Positions 24,646-36,696 of a stretch of DNA of 64,000 bases are shown here, in pieces. The notes beneath the pieces are model-generated. The model saw only the letters and a program-made list of their open reading frames with translations. It searched no databases and was not told the DNA's origin. The number at the start of each line of letters is the position of its first letter. Positions within the stretch are counted from its first letter, which is position 1. The translations under genes were made by a program, and so were the position numbers. This DNA is from Panax quinquefolius (Eukaryota > Streptophyta > Magnoliopsida > Apiales > Araliaceae), in assembly GCA_020205615.1 (NCBI GenBank), contig CM035169.1, positions 19,053,546-19,117,545 on the forward strand, read 5' to 3'.

Positions 24646-24866
24646 TAGTGAGCGTTCCACGGACGAAAACTACTAAGGAGGTTCCTTTCATCGTTGATCG
24701 GGAAAGGCTCCCTTTTATGGGTCTTGACGTTTTCAGGGAGCAAGTGAAGAATTATGATCGTAAAACCTTTCCTCCTCCTGAGAAAGCAGGCTTATTTCTA
24801 TATGTTACGGCTTGCACAAGTTTAGACAGCTTTCCTGTTCTGCTCGCATTCCTCGTATGTGTATAG
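24646..24866 (+). CDS. Unrecognised open frame antisense to the TR-GAG-like element
   Basis: A 72-codon frame (ATG at 24648) reads like real protein in its first 48 residues: VPFIVDRERLPFMGLDVF, then a PPPEKAG stretch. It is plus-strand, opposite to the surrounding element. Further fragments in other frames follow (about 25000-25165). Some Tat-lineage and non-autonomous plant elements carry extra, sometimes antisense, ORFs between gag/pol and the 3' LTR. I cannot name a family, so treat it as a degraded ORF of unknown function. Confidence 0.3.
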
Positions 24867-26035
24867 AAAAATAGGAATACCCTACAGTCCCATTCATTTC
24901 ATATCCGACTTATCCAATAAATCTTCTTGAGGGTGGCAACATTGGATGAAGCGAGGTTCTCGCAAATTCGATTATGTGGATATCTTGAAAAGGGTGAGAC
25001 ATTTTGCGTTGCATTGATTCAATTATGAGGATCTTCGTATCCAGCAGGACCAAGATGCTTTTACGGAAGTCTTGATTTCTGTTGGTGTTCTTCCACATGT
25101 ACATTTGTCCTCATTGGGGGAGTTCAACCCAACTCTGAGAGGATGTCTATGTCATCTATCGGTAAGCATTTTCCCTGCTTGGCGTGAGTCACGCCTTTGG
25201 TGAGATGATCGCAAAATATTTTTAAGTGTTGAAGTCTTCACTTCTTGAAGCTTGATGTTTTGCAAGCCTTAAAACAAAAGTCCTAGGAGAGTGAACCCTC
25301 AGGGGAGCAAACCACAGGAGGCAAGCCCCAGAGGATCTCTTCAAAGATATCTAGGTATCTCTAACTTTCCTTGGACATGTCTCCCTTACATGCTAGGTTG
25401 GATCTTTTATTTTCAATCATCATGTTGTTGCACTTCGTTCGGAAGTCACTTCACGTCTCCGTGAGGATGACTTACTTTATGTAAACTTTAGGAGCTTGAG
25501 ATGACATACATAAATTGAAGACCAAGCTTTTGGGAAATTGAGTCACTACCAAGACCTTGAAGGCTCGATAGCCTCTAGTCTGAAGGCTCGTGGTACCACA
25601 CCATTGTCGACTTGAAGGCTTTAGTTATTCCCTTCTCTTTAGTTCGACGGTCGTGGCCTTTAGATCATAAACTTTCATAGTTTTTTCCATTTCTGTGTCG
25701 GAAAATTTATGTACATATATTTCATTTATCAAATTGTAGTTTCTTTTATCCTTATTGATTGCCTTTAATTTGAGCGATTCTTTAAAACTCAATATTTAAC
25801 ATTGAATCTTAAGTTGTTGAATTAAGACTCCAAGACACCAATAGGCCTCGTAAAAGCAACAAACATGAATCTATTCAAGAAAAACATGTTTTTTTTTTTT
25901 TATGCAAACTAACACTTGAATCTATACTTCTTTTTTTTTTTTTAAAGAGATTAGAAAAAATATTCAAGCATAAGTGGAAGTTTGACAATTTATTGATAAC
26001 AAAATTGCTTTTAACGAAAAGCATAACGTTTCAAA

Positions 26036-26380
26036 TAATAAATCCTCGATTACTTTTGAAGTTGAAAGTATAACTTATGCGGTTCGAGGACTTATAGTCA
26101 GTGCCTCGATTACTTTTAAAGTTAAAAGTATAACTTTTTGGGTCTAAGGACTTATAGTCAGGTGCCTCATTCACTTTTAATGATAAAGTGTAACACTCGA
26201 GTGCCTCGTCACTTGGATCGTCCAATTTCTTGGCAAGTGCAGTCTACGAGGACTTGAAATCGAGTTCCTTGTCACTCGAGTCGTCCGGTTTCTTGGCAAA
26301 TCTGATCTACGAGGACTTGAAATCGGGTGCCTCGTCACTTGGGTCGTCCAATTTCTTGGCAAGTCACGATCTACGAAGAC
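26036..26380. repeat. Two adjacent short tandem arrays (about 62-66 bp units)
   Basis: The first array (about 26040-26175) repeats CTCGATTACTTTTAAAGTT..AAAAGTATAACTT..AGGACTTATAGTCAG. The second (about 26200-26380) repeats GTGCCTCGTCACTTGG.TCGTCCAATTTCTTGGCAAGT.. ACGAGGACTTGA three times. A related partial unit (CCAATTACTTGTGAGGA..) reappears at 29250-29310 beyond the inserted solo LTR, which supports continuity of the host element. Confidence 0.7.
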
Positions 26381-26423
26381 TTGACCACTTGATTTAGAGT
26401 GGACCACCATCTTGGGTGGATTT

Positions 26424-26454
<31 letters not shown>

Positions 26455-26460
<6 letters not shown>

Positions 26461-29211
26461 TAAATTTTTTAAATAAAAGGAATTTCCTTTATTTATTATT
26501 TTGAAATAGTAAGGGTTGATTTGATTAATGTGGATAGTTAGGGGTTAAATACGCAAATATTTCAAAATAAGCAGTGGTTATAAAATATTCATTGTTTGTC
26601 GGGGAATATTCGTTTGGTCGTGGAATATTACGATGCTGTCGGGGAATATTAAATGCAATGGTAGCGACCATGTGTGGGCCCCATGCTTGAAAGCGATTGG
26701 ATGAAGAAAGCGACAAATATAAGTTGTTTAAAAATAACGGCGTAGTTATTTACGATTAACCTTATTGGAATACCCGGTGGTTAAAACACGATGTCTGGCG
26801 TTGTTGCACGTGAAGCACGGTATTGAACCAATTATTGAAGGCACTACTCAATAATGGTTCTGATAATTCTTATTCAAAATATTTTATTGAGTTAATAATT
26901 CTTTGCGTTGATATTTTATATTCTTTGTTGTTTGATAATTGTCATTACACAAGTATTTTTCATTATCGAAGCAATAATTCATATTATCTGAATAATATTA
27001 TTAGATAACATTATTGGCAATGTCTAGAAATTTACATCTAAGGAGAGGTTTGGTCACCTAATTGCTTGGCGCGCCGAAGAAGAAATTCTTATTGGAAAGC
27101 CCCTCTTTCCAGGAAGCGCACGGTTGTCGATATTGTGATTACGTAATATTATTTGTGAATAATTAATTATTGATTCATATGATGAGGAAAATATTGATTT
27201 TATGTGGATATAGATGGAGAAAAATTTTAATGTGACAATTGTTGAAAATTGAAATTTTATCTTTTTCTGATAAAATAATTCATTTAAATATATTATTATA
27301 TTTTAATAATATAATAATGGTGATATTTTTACAACGAATGTGGGATATATGAGTATACGAGGAGGAAGAGTATTTTTGTTGCAATAAATGTTTAAAACAT
27401 GTTAAACATGTTGGTGGACCCCATTTATTGACTGAAATTTTATTATAGCCTGTAAAATCAACCGTTTGTGGATTTCGTTCAATTTCTATTTGGAATTTGG
27501 AAAAACTTTCTTCTGCAAAGTTGTAGAGAATTGAATTTCCTATAAAAACTCGCGAGATTCGAATTTTCTGATGAAAGGGCTATTTATTATGAATTATTGA
27601 AGTTCTAAAGCTCCGAAATAATTGATTTTTGTAAGTTTTAATTATTTATTTTATGAAAAACGTTTTTATTATTTTTTCTAGAAGGTTGGCATGTGGGAAA
27701 TGTTAGGATCTGATTTCCAAAGAGGCGTAGGAAAATTTATTAATAATAATATATTTTATTAAATTTTACGCTTTGGTGTTCTAAGCATTTTCTATAAATA
27801 GAAGTCTTAGGTTAGAATTGAAAATCACACGAGAAATTGAAGTTTTTCTCTCTATATTATCGGCGTATTCTTGTGAGTATTTTGAGTATACTTTGAGTAT
27901 TGCTATACGTGCAAGTTCCTTGACCTTATATCCGGGTATTATTAAATTTAAGAATCAAATCTTTCGAGGTAAGGGATGTTATTTTCTTCTCAAATGATAT
28001 TATTTCTTCAATATCATTATCTTTGAAATATTGGTTGGAACTTTTTATCAAATTTAGAACTTTTTCATGTGGGGGTTCTTATTCATGAGTTCTTATTCAC
28101 GAGTTCTTATTCATGAGTTCTTATTCAAAGTCTTATTAATGAAGCGTGAAGATATTTTTGTGGAATTTCTATCTTTTGGTGTTTGAGATTCTTATTCATG
28201 TATCTAAGACTATTCACGATATCTGGCACTATTCATAGAAAAATAAAATTTCTTCTTTTTGTCCAAAATATCTATTACGGATACTAGCTTTGATTGTATC
28301 CATGTTTTGATCATTCTTGAATTTTACACCACTTATGATTATTTTGAGGTATTTTTGAACATGGATAAAACAAAGTACTGAATCCTTAATCCTTAATCCT
28401 TGTCATTTTGTTTCACTAGATTCATTTCTTTAAAAATATTTTCATCATCCTCGGTCTTAAATGATGATATTATTGAATATCTTTGGCTGTAGTGCAAAGA
28501 TGAATGATTTCTGAAGAATATCTTTGGCACATGTAGTGCAAAGATGAGCAGATGTTGAGATGAACATGATTAGGTGATTAATATCTTTGGCTTTGTAGTG
28601 CAAAGATGAGCAGTGTTTAAATGAACATGATTAAGTGATGAATATCTTTGGCTGTAGTCTGAAGATGAATATTTGATTCGGATGTATATTGATTGATGTT
28701 TGAGGGGATAAAAGATAGCGATGAACTTTTAAATTCATACATAGAAGATAGTAGTTTGCATTCTCTACTTAACTCTTCTAATGAATTATTATTTCCGCTG
28801 CGAATATTGATTTAAAATTTGTTGTCTATTGTATTACTATTAGATTTTTTCCTGTTGAAGACTAACGATAATTTGTTGTATATTATCTTAGTCATAATAG
28901 AGCTAGATTGAGCTCACCCTTTTCTTTTTGTTCCATTTTTCTCGGGAGGCGAGAATATAGCGAGTATGCAAGTGAGGTATGGAATGAAGGTTTTAGAAAA
29001 GAATTGTTTAGTAGTCCTCACCATTTTTGTAAAATAATGTATCGATAAATGTGATGAGAATTTATTTGAGTATAGATATTTATACAGAAGATAATATTTG
29101 TATTTAAACTCACAGCTTTTCTTGTTGTAATAATAAAGTTGTAGTTGTTTACATGTACCATGTATTGACAACTCGGAATAGGTGATGTATACCTATTTTG
29201 GGGGCGTCACA
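26455..29211 (+). mobile_element. Solo LTR of the chromovirus family inside a (TA)n tract
   Basis: About 2.76 kb. The left end is blurred into TA sequence (ATTATAAATTTTTTAAATAAAAGG), and the right end GGGGGCGTCACA is followed at once by (TA)n. No second LTR or internal region. A TA tract lies on both sides (26427-26454 and 29211-29224). It is closely related to LTR A. TATA-like TCTATAAATAGAAG is at about 27791. Confidence 0.85.
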
Positions 29212-29224
29212 TATATATATATAT

Positions 29225-30885
29225 TTTTTAATTAAATCGATTCTTGTGCCTCCAACCTTGGTCATCCAATTACTTGTGAGGATACTCACGAGGACTTAAA
29301 CCACCATTTTGGTGGACCACCATCTTAGGTGGATTTTTAATTCATCGTAGTTCGAGTTTTTCGATGGTAGAGCGATGTATTTGGGTTCTTGACTTACGGG
29401 GGTGAACCATGGGTGATAGTGTTACACGTTTCTTCTCTAGTTCAATCTCCCCGTAGTCGACTTCTCGTGGTATATCCTCCACTTGGTATAATGATCCATA
29501 GTGGAATGTCCTACGTATTGGTGTTAAACACGAAGTCCGGTCTTCTTTTCATCTCTTAATTACAACCAATAGGGGTCTTGGAGGCTTCACTACTCCATAC
29601 TCAACCCATTGTTCGTCTGGGCTCTGAATGCCTTCTCATTGCATGTAATAGCCTCGGGCGGCATTACGGTATACTTGTCACCATGCTTTTCTCTGCTTCG
29701 CTCAATTTTCTCATTCTTCTCCCTCTTGCCCCTTGTGGTTTTGGTGAGAATCACCCAAAGCCACGGTTGTTATCTCTTTGCTCTTCCATGTAACCATCGC
29801 GCATGGTGGTGGGAAATGTCATGATTCCTCCCAAGTCTTGTGCAAAAATGATGAGGGTCATGCAAATGAATCACAAGCTTTGGTAATGAGGTGGGGCTTG
29901 AAGGCGTCTAAAGCACCATTGTTGCATATCTAACCAAGTTCTTTTCTTGATTGGCTCTGCACACCTCGTGTGCACGGGCCTGAAACTGTCAACAAAATCG
30001 ATGACTCCTCATTCGGTTTCTGCTTGAACCGCATAAGCTCCACAATGGTTACTGTTTACGCACGTAGAAAAATTTCTTGAAAATTGTAATTTTAAGTCAT
30101 CCCAATCATGGGTGACACCTTCTCCAAATTGTAGTACCAACTAAAGGCCTTTATCCGTCAAAGTCTTGTTGAATTCCGCATCAACAAGTTGTGGTTATTC
30201 ACTTCGATAAATATCAGAACCCACGGAGACATTGACTCTACAAACACAGCAATATGTTCCCTAGCATTTCCTTTTTCCCCCGTTGTATTTTGGAAATTGC
30301 GGGGGTGCTCAATATACCTGTTGGGTAAGGTTGCCTCGAAATGTATGCGGGGTAAGGAGGAGTAAAGTCTAACTCGAGGGTCGAGATATGCTGTCGCTGA
30401 AGTTGATTGATCACGTCAATCATATCATCCTTAAATCACATCACGGGCTTGTAGCGTGAACTCTACGGGGTGTGTGATGATCTTCTTGACGGCGGCGGTG
30501 TGTATGGTAGAGAAATTGGTTGATGGACACTTGCATCATGAGCAGTTTGTGCTTTGGTGGAGATTCTTTGGCTCATTCATTTGGACATTGCTTGGAATGG
30601 TTGGCATTTGCGCACTGTGAAAATGATGGAATAAAATTTGAGATGATGTTTGCACTGAGGTTGGCATGCTTCCATCCTAGGTTGTGTACACGTCACCACG
30701 TTTCTAGGCTTCAAGTTGATTATTGGAAACAATTGACTTTCCATTAATGGAGGTCTGATGTGGTTCTCTTTGTTATTCTTTACCATTATTGTTGTCTTCC
30801 ATACCTACTTGTTCCCCATGCAAACTTCACGGGAACACGGCCTTGAAAGTGAGAATCTGCATCAAGCTCTTTGGCAAGCGGAAAT
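29225..30885 (-). pseudogene. TR-GAG-like element, segment 4: degraded gag
   Basis: Minus-strand coding remnants. Frame 30238-30423 and neighbouring frames give the Tat/Ogre-style gag core (tandem YP/PYPTG-type residues, then PAISKIQRGK and GNILLCL), with further gag-like pieces down to about 29700. It continues the gag start at 39441-39616, from which it was separated by the chromovirus at 30886-39440. Many stops and frameshifts. The part below about 29570 is not recognisable. Confidence 0.55.
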
Positions 30886-33626
30886 TGTAAGACCCCAAAA
30901 TTTTTAAATAAAAGGAATTTCCTTTATTTATTATTTTGAAATAGTAAGGGTTGATTTGATTAATGTGGATAGTTATGGGTAAAATCATGAAATATTTGAA
31001 TAAGCAAGTGGTTATAAAATATTCATTATTATTAGGGAATATTCGTTTGGTCGTGGAATATTCGTCTGTCGGGGATTATTAAATGCGACAATGGTAGCGG
31101 TCTTTTTATGGGCCCCATAACTGAAAGCGATTGGATGAAGAAAGCGACAAATATAAGTTATTTATAAATAACGGCGTAGTTATTACTGAATTATCTTTGT
31201 TGGAATACCCGTTGGTTAAAACACACTAATATCGGCGTTGTTGAGCGATTAGCTGCGGTATTGCACCAATTATTGATTCTTACGTAAGAAGGCACTACTC
31301 AATAATTATTACGATAATTCTTATTCGATATTTTATTTTATTGATTTAATAATTCTTTGCATTGATATTTTATATTCTTTTGTTGTTTGATAAATTGTCA
31401 TTACGGTATTTTCCATTATCGAAGAAATAATTCATATTATCTGAATTATATTATTAGAAAACATTATTGGCAATGTCACAGAAAGTTACGTCTAAGGAGA
31501 GGTTTGGTCACCTAATTGCGGCTTGCCAAGAAGTGAGGAGAAATCTTTATTGGAAAGTCCCTCTTGCTGGAGCGGCACAGTTACCGATCTTGTGATTCTG
31601 TAATATTATTTGTGAATAATTAATTATTGATTTATATGATGAGGAAAATATTGATTTTATGTGGATATAGATGGAGAAAATTTTTAAAATGACAATTGTT
31701 GAAAATTAATATTTTATCTTTTACGATAAAATAATTCATTTAAATATATTATTTTAATAATATATTAGCGGTGATATTTTATAATGAATGTGGGATATAT
31801 GAGTATATGAGGAGGAAGAGTATTTTTGTGGCATTAAATGTTTAACACATATTTTGTGTGTTGGTGGACACAATTATTAATAGAAATTTGATTATATACT
31901 GTAAAATCGTCTGTTTGTGGATTTTGGTCAATTTCGATTGGAATTTGGAAAAACTTTCTTCCGCAAAGTTGTAGAGAATTGAATTTCCTATAAAAATAAG
32001 CGAGATTCGAATTTTACGATAAAAGAGCTATTTATTGTGAATTATTGAAGTTCCAAAGTTCAAATAATTGATTTTGGAAGTTTAAAATATTTTTAATTAC
32101 AAAATGTTTTTCCATTTTGAAACTCATTTAACATGTGTTAGGGTGGCTGAGTTCAGATTCTTGGATGCGTAGGAAGTTGTAAAAAATTATAATATTTATT
32201 TATTAAATTTTCTACTTTGGTGTTCTAATCGATTTCTATAAATAGGGTGCTTAGGTTAGAATTGAAAATCACACCGAAGGCGAAGTTTTTCTCTCTATAT
32301 TATCGGCGTATTCTTGTGAGTATTTTGAGTATACTTTGAGTATTGCTATCTGGTCTGAAGTTCAAGTCATGCTTTATATCAGGTGTTTATTTAAAATCTT
32401 GTCTTTCGAGGTAAGGGATGTTATTTTCTTCTCAAATGATATTATTTCTTCAATATCATTATCTTTGAAATATTAGTTGGAACTTTTATCAAATTTGGAA
32501 CTTTTTCATGTATGGGAGTTCTTATTCATGAGTTTCTTATTCACGAGTTCTTATTCATGAGTTCTTATTCATGAGATTCTTATTCACGAAGTCTTATTAA
32601 TGTAAGCGTGAAGATGTTTTTTTGTGGAATTTCTATCTTTTGGTGTGAGAGTTACTTATTCACGATACTCGACCTTTATTCACGAATCTGACCTTTATTC
32701 ATAGAAAAATGAAAATTTTTCTTTTAAATCTAAAATATCTATTACGGATCGGCTTTGATTGTATCCCGTGTTTTGATCATTCTTGAATTTTACACCCCTA
32801 TGATTATTTTTTGAGGTATTTTTGGACGTGGATAAACAAAAGTACGAATCCTTAATCCTTAATCCTTGTCATTTTGTTTCCTTTGGATTCGTTTCTTTAA
32901 AATATTTTCATCATCTCGGTCTTAAATGATGATATTATTGAATATCTTTGCTTTGTAGTCTGCAAAGATGAATGATTTCTGAAGAATATCTTTGGTAGTA
33001 GAGTGAAAAGATGAGCAGTGTTTAGATAAACATGATTAATCGATGAATATCTTTGGCCAGTGCAAAAGATGAATATTTGATTCGGATGTATATTGATTGA
33101 TGTTCTGAGGATAAAATATCGACGATGAACTTTTAAATTCATATATAGAAGATAGTAGTTTGCATTCTCTACTTAACTCTTCTAATGAATTATTATTTTC
33201 ATTGAATATTGATTTAAAATTTGTTGTCTATTGTATTCTATTAGATTTTTTTCTGTTGAAGACTAACGATAATTTGTTGTATATTATCTTAGTCATAATA
33301 TTCTTTCTTGGGCTAGTTGAGCTCACCCTTTTCCTTGTTGTTCCATTTTTCTTCTCGGAGGCGAGAATGTAGCGCAATCTTAGTCGGGGTATGGAATGAA
33401 GGTTCTAGAGAGAGTTGTTTAGTAGTCCTCACCATTTTGTAAAATAATGTATCAATAATTATGATGGGGATTTATTTGCGTGTGGATATTGTACAGATGG
33501 CAATATCTCGTATTTAAACTCACAGTTTATATGTTGTAATAATAAAGTTGTAGTTATTTACGTACCATGTATTTGGCGACTCGAGAATGGGTTGGATGGA
33601 ATGGACCTATTTTGGGGGCGTCGCGA
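30886..33626 (+). repeat. 5' LTR of the deleted chromovirus
   Basis: 2741 bp from TGTAAGACCCC to GGGGGCGTCGCGA. TATA-like TCTATAAATAGGGTGC is at about 32236-32251. The degenerate primer-site region (TTATATCGAGCTTAGGG) follows at 33630-33650. Confidence 0.9.
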
Positions 33627-33799
33627 TTGATTTATATCGAGCTTAGGGATATGGTCTCTGGCGGAGATGGGGAATAGAACTAGGAGGGAGAGCGAGTAAA
33701 TCCTTCGCTAGTGTGTCTACTAAGCTTATTTGTTAGTTAGTCAAGTATATATGGATATTATGTGATATATTGATTTCCTTAATTAACCCTTGTTTTATA

Positions 33800-35031
33800 G
33801 CGATATTTGAATGTCGATTGAGAATATTAATGATGGAGTAAATGAAAGCGCGGTGGAGATGCTGTACTTTACCAGCGAGGAGAGCGTCTGCAACAGTGGT
33901 AATGTACCTCCTGTGAACAACACCAATTGAGCAAATGATGAAGCGAGGGATGTTTAGAAGCTTTTGCAGTTCATGGAAAATCGAGACGAGGAGACTCGTG
34001 TTCAAAATACGAGGAGGAAATGATAGCGATTCACAGTGGTCACGGCCCAAGCGATTCAAAGAGTTGGGACCACGAATTCTGGGAAAGCGGATCCGATTAA
34101 AAGGCGGAGGCGTGGGTCAAACAAATTACCAAGATATTCGATGTCTTGGGATGTACGGAGGAACGAAAGTTCCATTCGCCACCTTTATGTTCGTGGCGAG
34201 GCAGATCTGGTGGTGGAGTGCGTGAGCGTACTCCATCATTTGCACTCAACATGTCATGGGAGACATTTGAAAGCAGTTCAATGACAAGTACTTCCTTGAA
34301 AGTATTCGTCGTATGAAGGAAGTGGAGTTTATTAGGCGGAGCGAGAATAACATGGCGGTGTCCGGTCTGGCGAAGACGAGGCGAAGGAGTTATCGAGTTG
34401 CACCTCAATTGGTAGAGAATGAGGCATATATGGCGGATGTTTCTAAGAGGTTTGAAACGGCGATACATCGATATCTCATTTCTCATAAATTTCTCTCTAT
34501 TCGGATGTTGTCAATGGGGCTCGGTTGTTAGAAGCGAGATAACGAAAGTACGTTCAACCGAGGGACCATAACCGAGGATCATCTAGAAGATAGCAATCAT
34601 CGAATAACGATAACCCGGCGGAGAAAGAAGAATCTGAGAAAAGCGGTAACCACTACGGTGGTAATCGTGGCCATGAAAATAGAAAGAAGCGAGTCGGGAG
34701 GAGATTTTAAAAAGAGGAGATTCAACAACGACCATATGAAGGCGTCGGCGCTTGAAGAATTGGTTCGAGGAGGAGAAAGACCACCGGTCGTATGTTACAA
34801 AATGGGGAAGAGGACATATCATTACCAAAGCGCCCACAACAGTTTAAGGTATCTTATAATTGTGGAAAAGAAGGACATATCGCTCAAGATTATGCGGTAT
34901 CAAAACCTAGTCAAGCGGGAATGGTGACTCAAAAGGATGTCCCGAAAAGTCAAAGTCAACGATTCACGGAAGAAGCGTTTGTCGTGACCTATCAAAATGC
35001 AAGGAACCCGAACGAAGTTAGCACGAGTTAG
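33800..35031 (+). pseudogene. Gag of the deleted chromovirus
   Basis: Overlapping broken frames carry GMFRSFC (33935 frame), AQAIQRVGT (34036 frame) and a zinc-knuckle remnant YNCGKEGHIAQD followed by SQSQRFTEEAFVVTY (34792-35031). The first knuckle Cys set is altered (SYNCGKEGH). It is homologous to gag at 12640-13860. Confidence 0.8.
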
Positions 35032-35039
35032 TTAATTAT

Positions 35040-36010
35040 AAATTCTTGCGAAGTTTATACCTTACTGAATCTGGGTTCTACCCATTCTTTTATCTCTCTT
35101 TGCTTTGCGTTTCAGCGTTTGAACTTGACTACGGAGAAATTAGACTTTGACCTATTTATGGAGACTCAGTTAGGAGAAACTTTCATTACATCAGTTGTTT
35201 AGAAATCTTGCTTGATTCGGGTTGGCACTATCACATTACTGTTAACCTTATTTTACATAGAGATATTTGATTTTGATGTGATTTTAAGGTTAACTACTCA
35301 TCATGCCGAAATTGATTACTTTTCGTAAGGTTGTTAGTTTTCATATTCCTAAGCAACACTGTTATTGAATTCAAGCAATCAAACCATTGTAGTCAAACAT
35401 TTTCATATCAAGCCATGAAGTCATTCGTTTATTACGGATGTCAAGTTTTCTTAGTCCATGTTATGGATTTAAATAAAGACACGTCGATTTGAATAATATT
35501 CTGTTGTTATTGATTTTTCCCGATGTATTTCTGAAGAATTTCTTGGCTTACCCCCAAAGATCGATATTAAATTTTGTATCGACTTTGAACCCGAGACAAA
35601 ACTCATTTCTAAAATCTCATATCGAATGGCTCTATTGAACTTCGAGGAGTTAAAATTCAACTATAAATTTGGTACTTGAGCCTTTATCTGGTGACTTCCT
35701 TTGTGGAATGCTGCAAAGCGACTCTCCATAGGGGACACCATATTAGATGCGATAGTAAAGCGATAGGTGTCATTGGAGCGTCTTATCAAGGTTGGGATAT
35801 GAGTCGCGGTTGAGAACAACCTAAGTCGGTAATCGAAATCGTAGCTTTCTGAAGCTTAGTTGGATATTATCGGAGATTCGTTGAAGGATATTCTCGAATC
35901 GCTATTCCATTAACTCGGTGACTCGTAGAGATACAAAATTCTAATGGAGCGAGGAATGTGGGAAGAGTATCGAAGAACTCAAGAAGAGACTCATTTAAGC
36001 ACACGTATTA
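35040..36010 (+). pseudogene. Protease and partial RT remnants of the deleted chromovirus
   Basis: Protease-like remnants occupy about 35040-35330. The RT entry motif (EPETKLISKISYRMA, about 35585-35630) is followed almost directly by the connection motif that normally lies after the palm (an RRFVEGFSRIAIPLT-like stretch, about 35870-35920). A deletion therefore removed most of the RT palm, including the catalytic box. Confidence 0.65.
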
Positions 36011-36289
36011 CGACTATACCGTCTTAGAAAAGCGTAGCGCGTGGTAGGTGGCGTGTTGAGTAGAAGATCAGATATCTGATCTGAGTCACGATATTGTCAA
36101 AGACTCATTTCGTATAACTTACAAATATTAGAGATGGAGATGAAAACTCTAGGTACGGCGTGATGATATACGAGTATAATCGACTTTAATCGATAAAGTT
36201 AAAGTTGTTCAAGCTACACACCGCGGAGGTGATGAATTTGAAGAAGGAGGTGCAAGAAGTTGTTATTTCAAAAGCGAGAATCGGTGAGA

Positions 36290-36684
36290 TGAGGAAAGCT
36301 CAAATCTTGATTTATTAATCCATTTGAAATTCTCGATCGAATAGGAAGCGTGGCCTATAGACTCGTTTTATCGCCAAGTATGACGCGTGTTCATAGCGTT
36401 TTCACGTATCGATGTTACGTAAATATGGGACGACCGAACCACGTCATTGAGTTAGAACCGGACGAGATAGGAGCGAAGACTTAACGTCACGAGGAGGTAC
36501 TTGTCAAGATCTTGGATAGGAAAGAACATGTCCACATGTCTGAGGTTATACCACAAGTTAAAGTTTTGTGGAGAAACCATGCTATTGAGGAAATGACACG
36601 GGAGTTGGAAGCGGAAATGAAAGCGAGGTATTCTCATCTTTTGAAACACACACGTATACGTCAATTTCGAGGATGAAATTTCAT
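36290..36684 (+). pseudogene. Integrase C-terminus and chromodomain of the deleted chromovirus
   Basis: Pieces in shifting frames match 9290-9740: [35 protein letters not shown], then VKVLWRNHAIEE. The zinc and catalytic parts of integrase upstream are absent. Confidence 0.75.
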
Positions 36685-36696
36685 AAGGAGGGAGGT

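Larger units (their letters stand above)
23566..26426 (-). mobile_element. TR-GAG-like element, internal segment 3 (tandem repeats and unknown frames)
   Basis: Higher-complexity DNA between two chromovirus solo LTRs. It contains a 78-bp tandem array (23829-24262), an unrecognised plus-strand open frame (24646-24866), scattered low-complexity text with GAAGGCT and GGGAGCAAACC-type words (25290-25640), and two further short-period arrays (26036-26380). No pol domain is visible on either strand. Confidence 0.5.
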
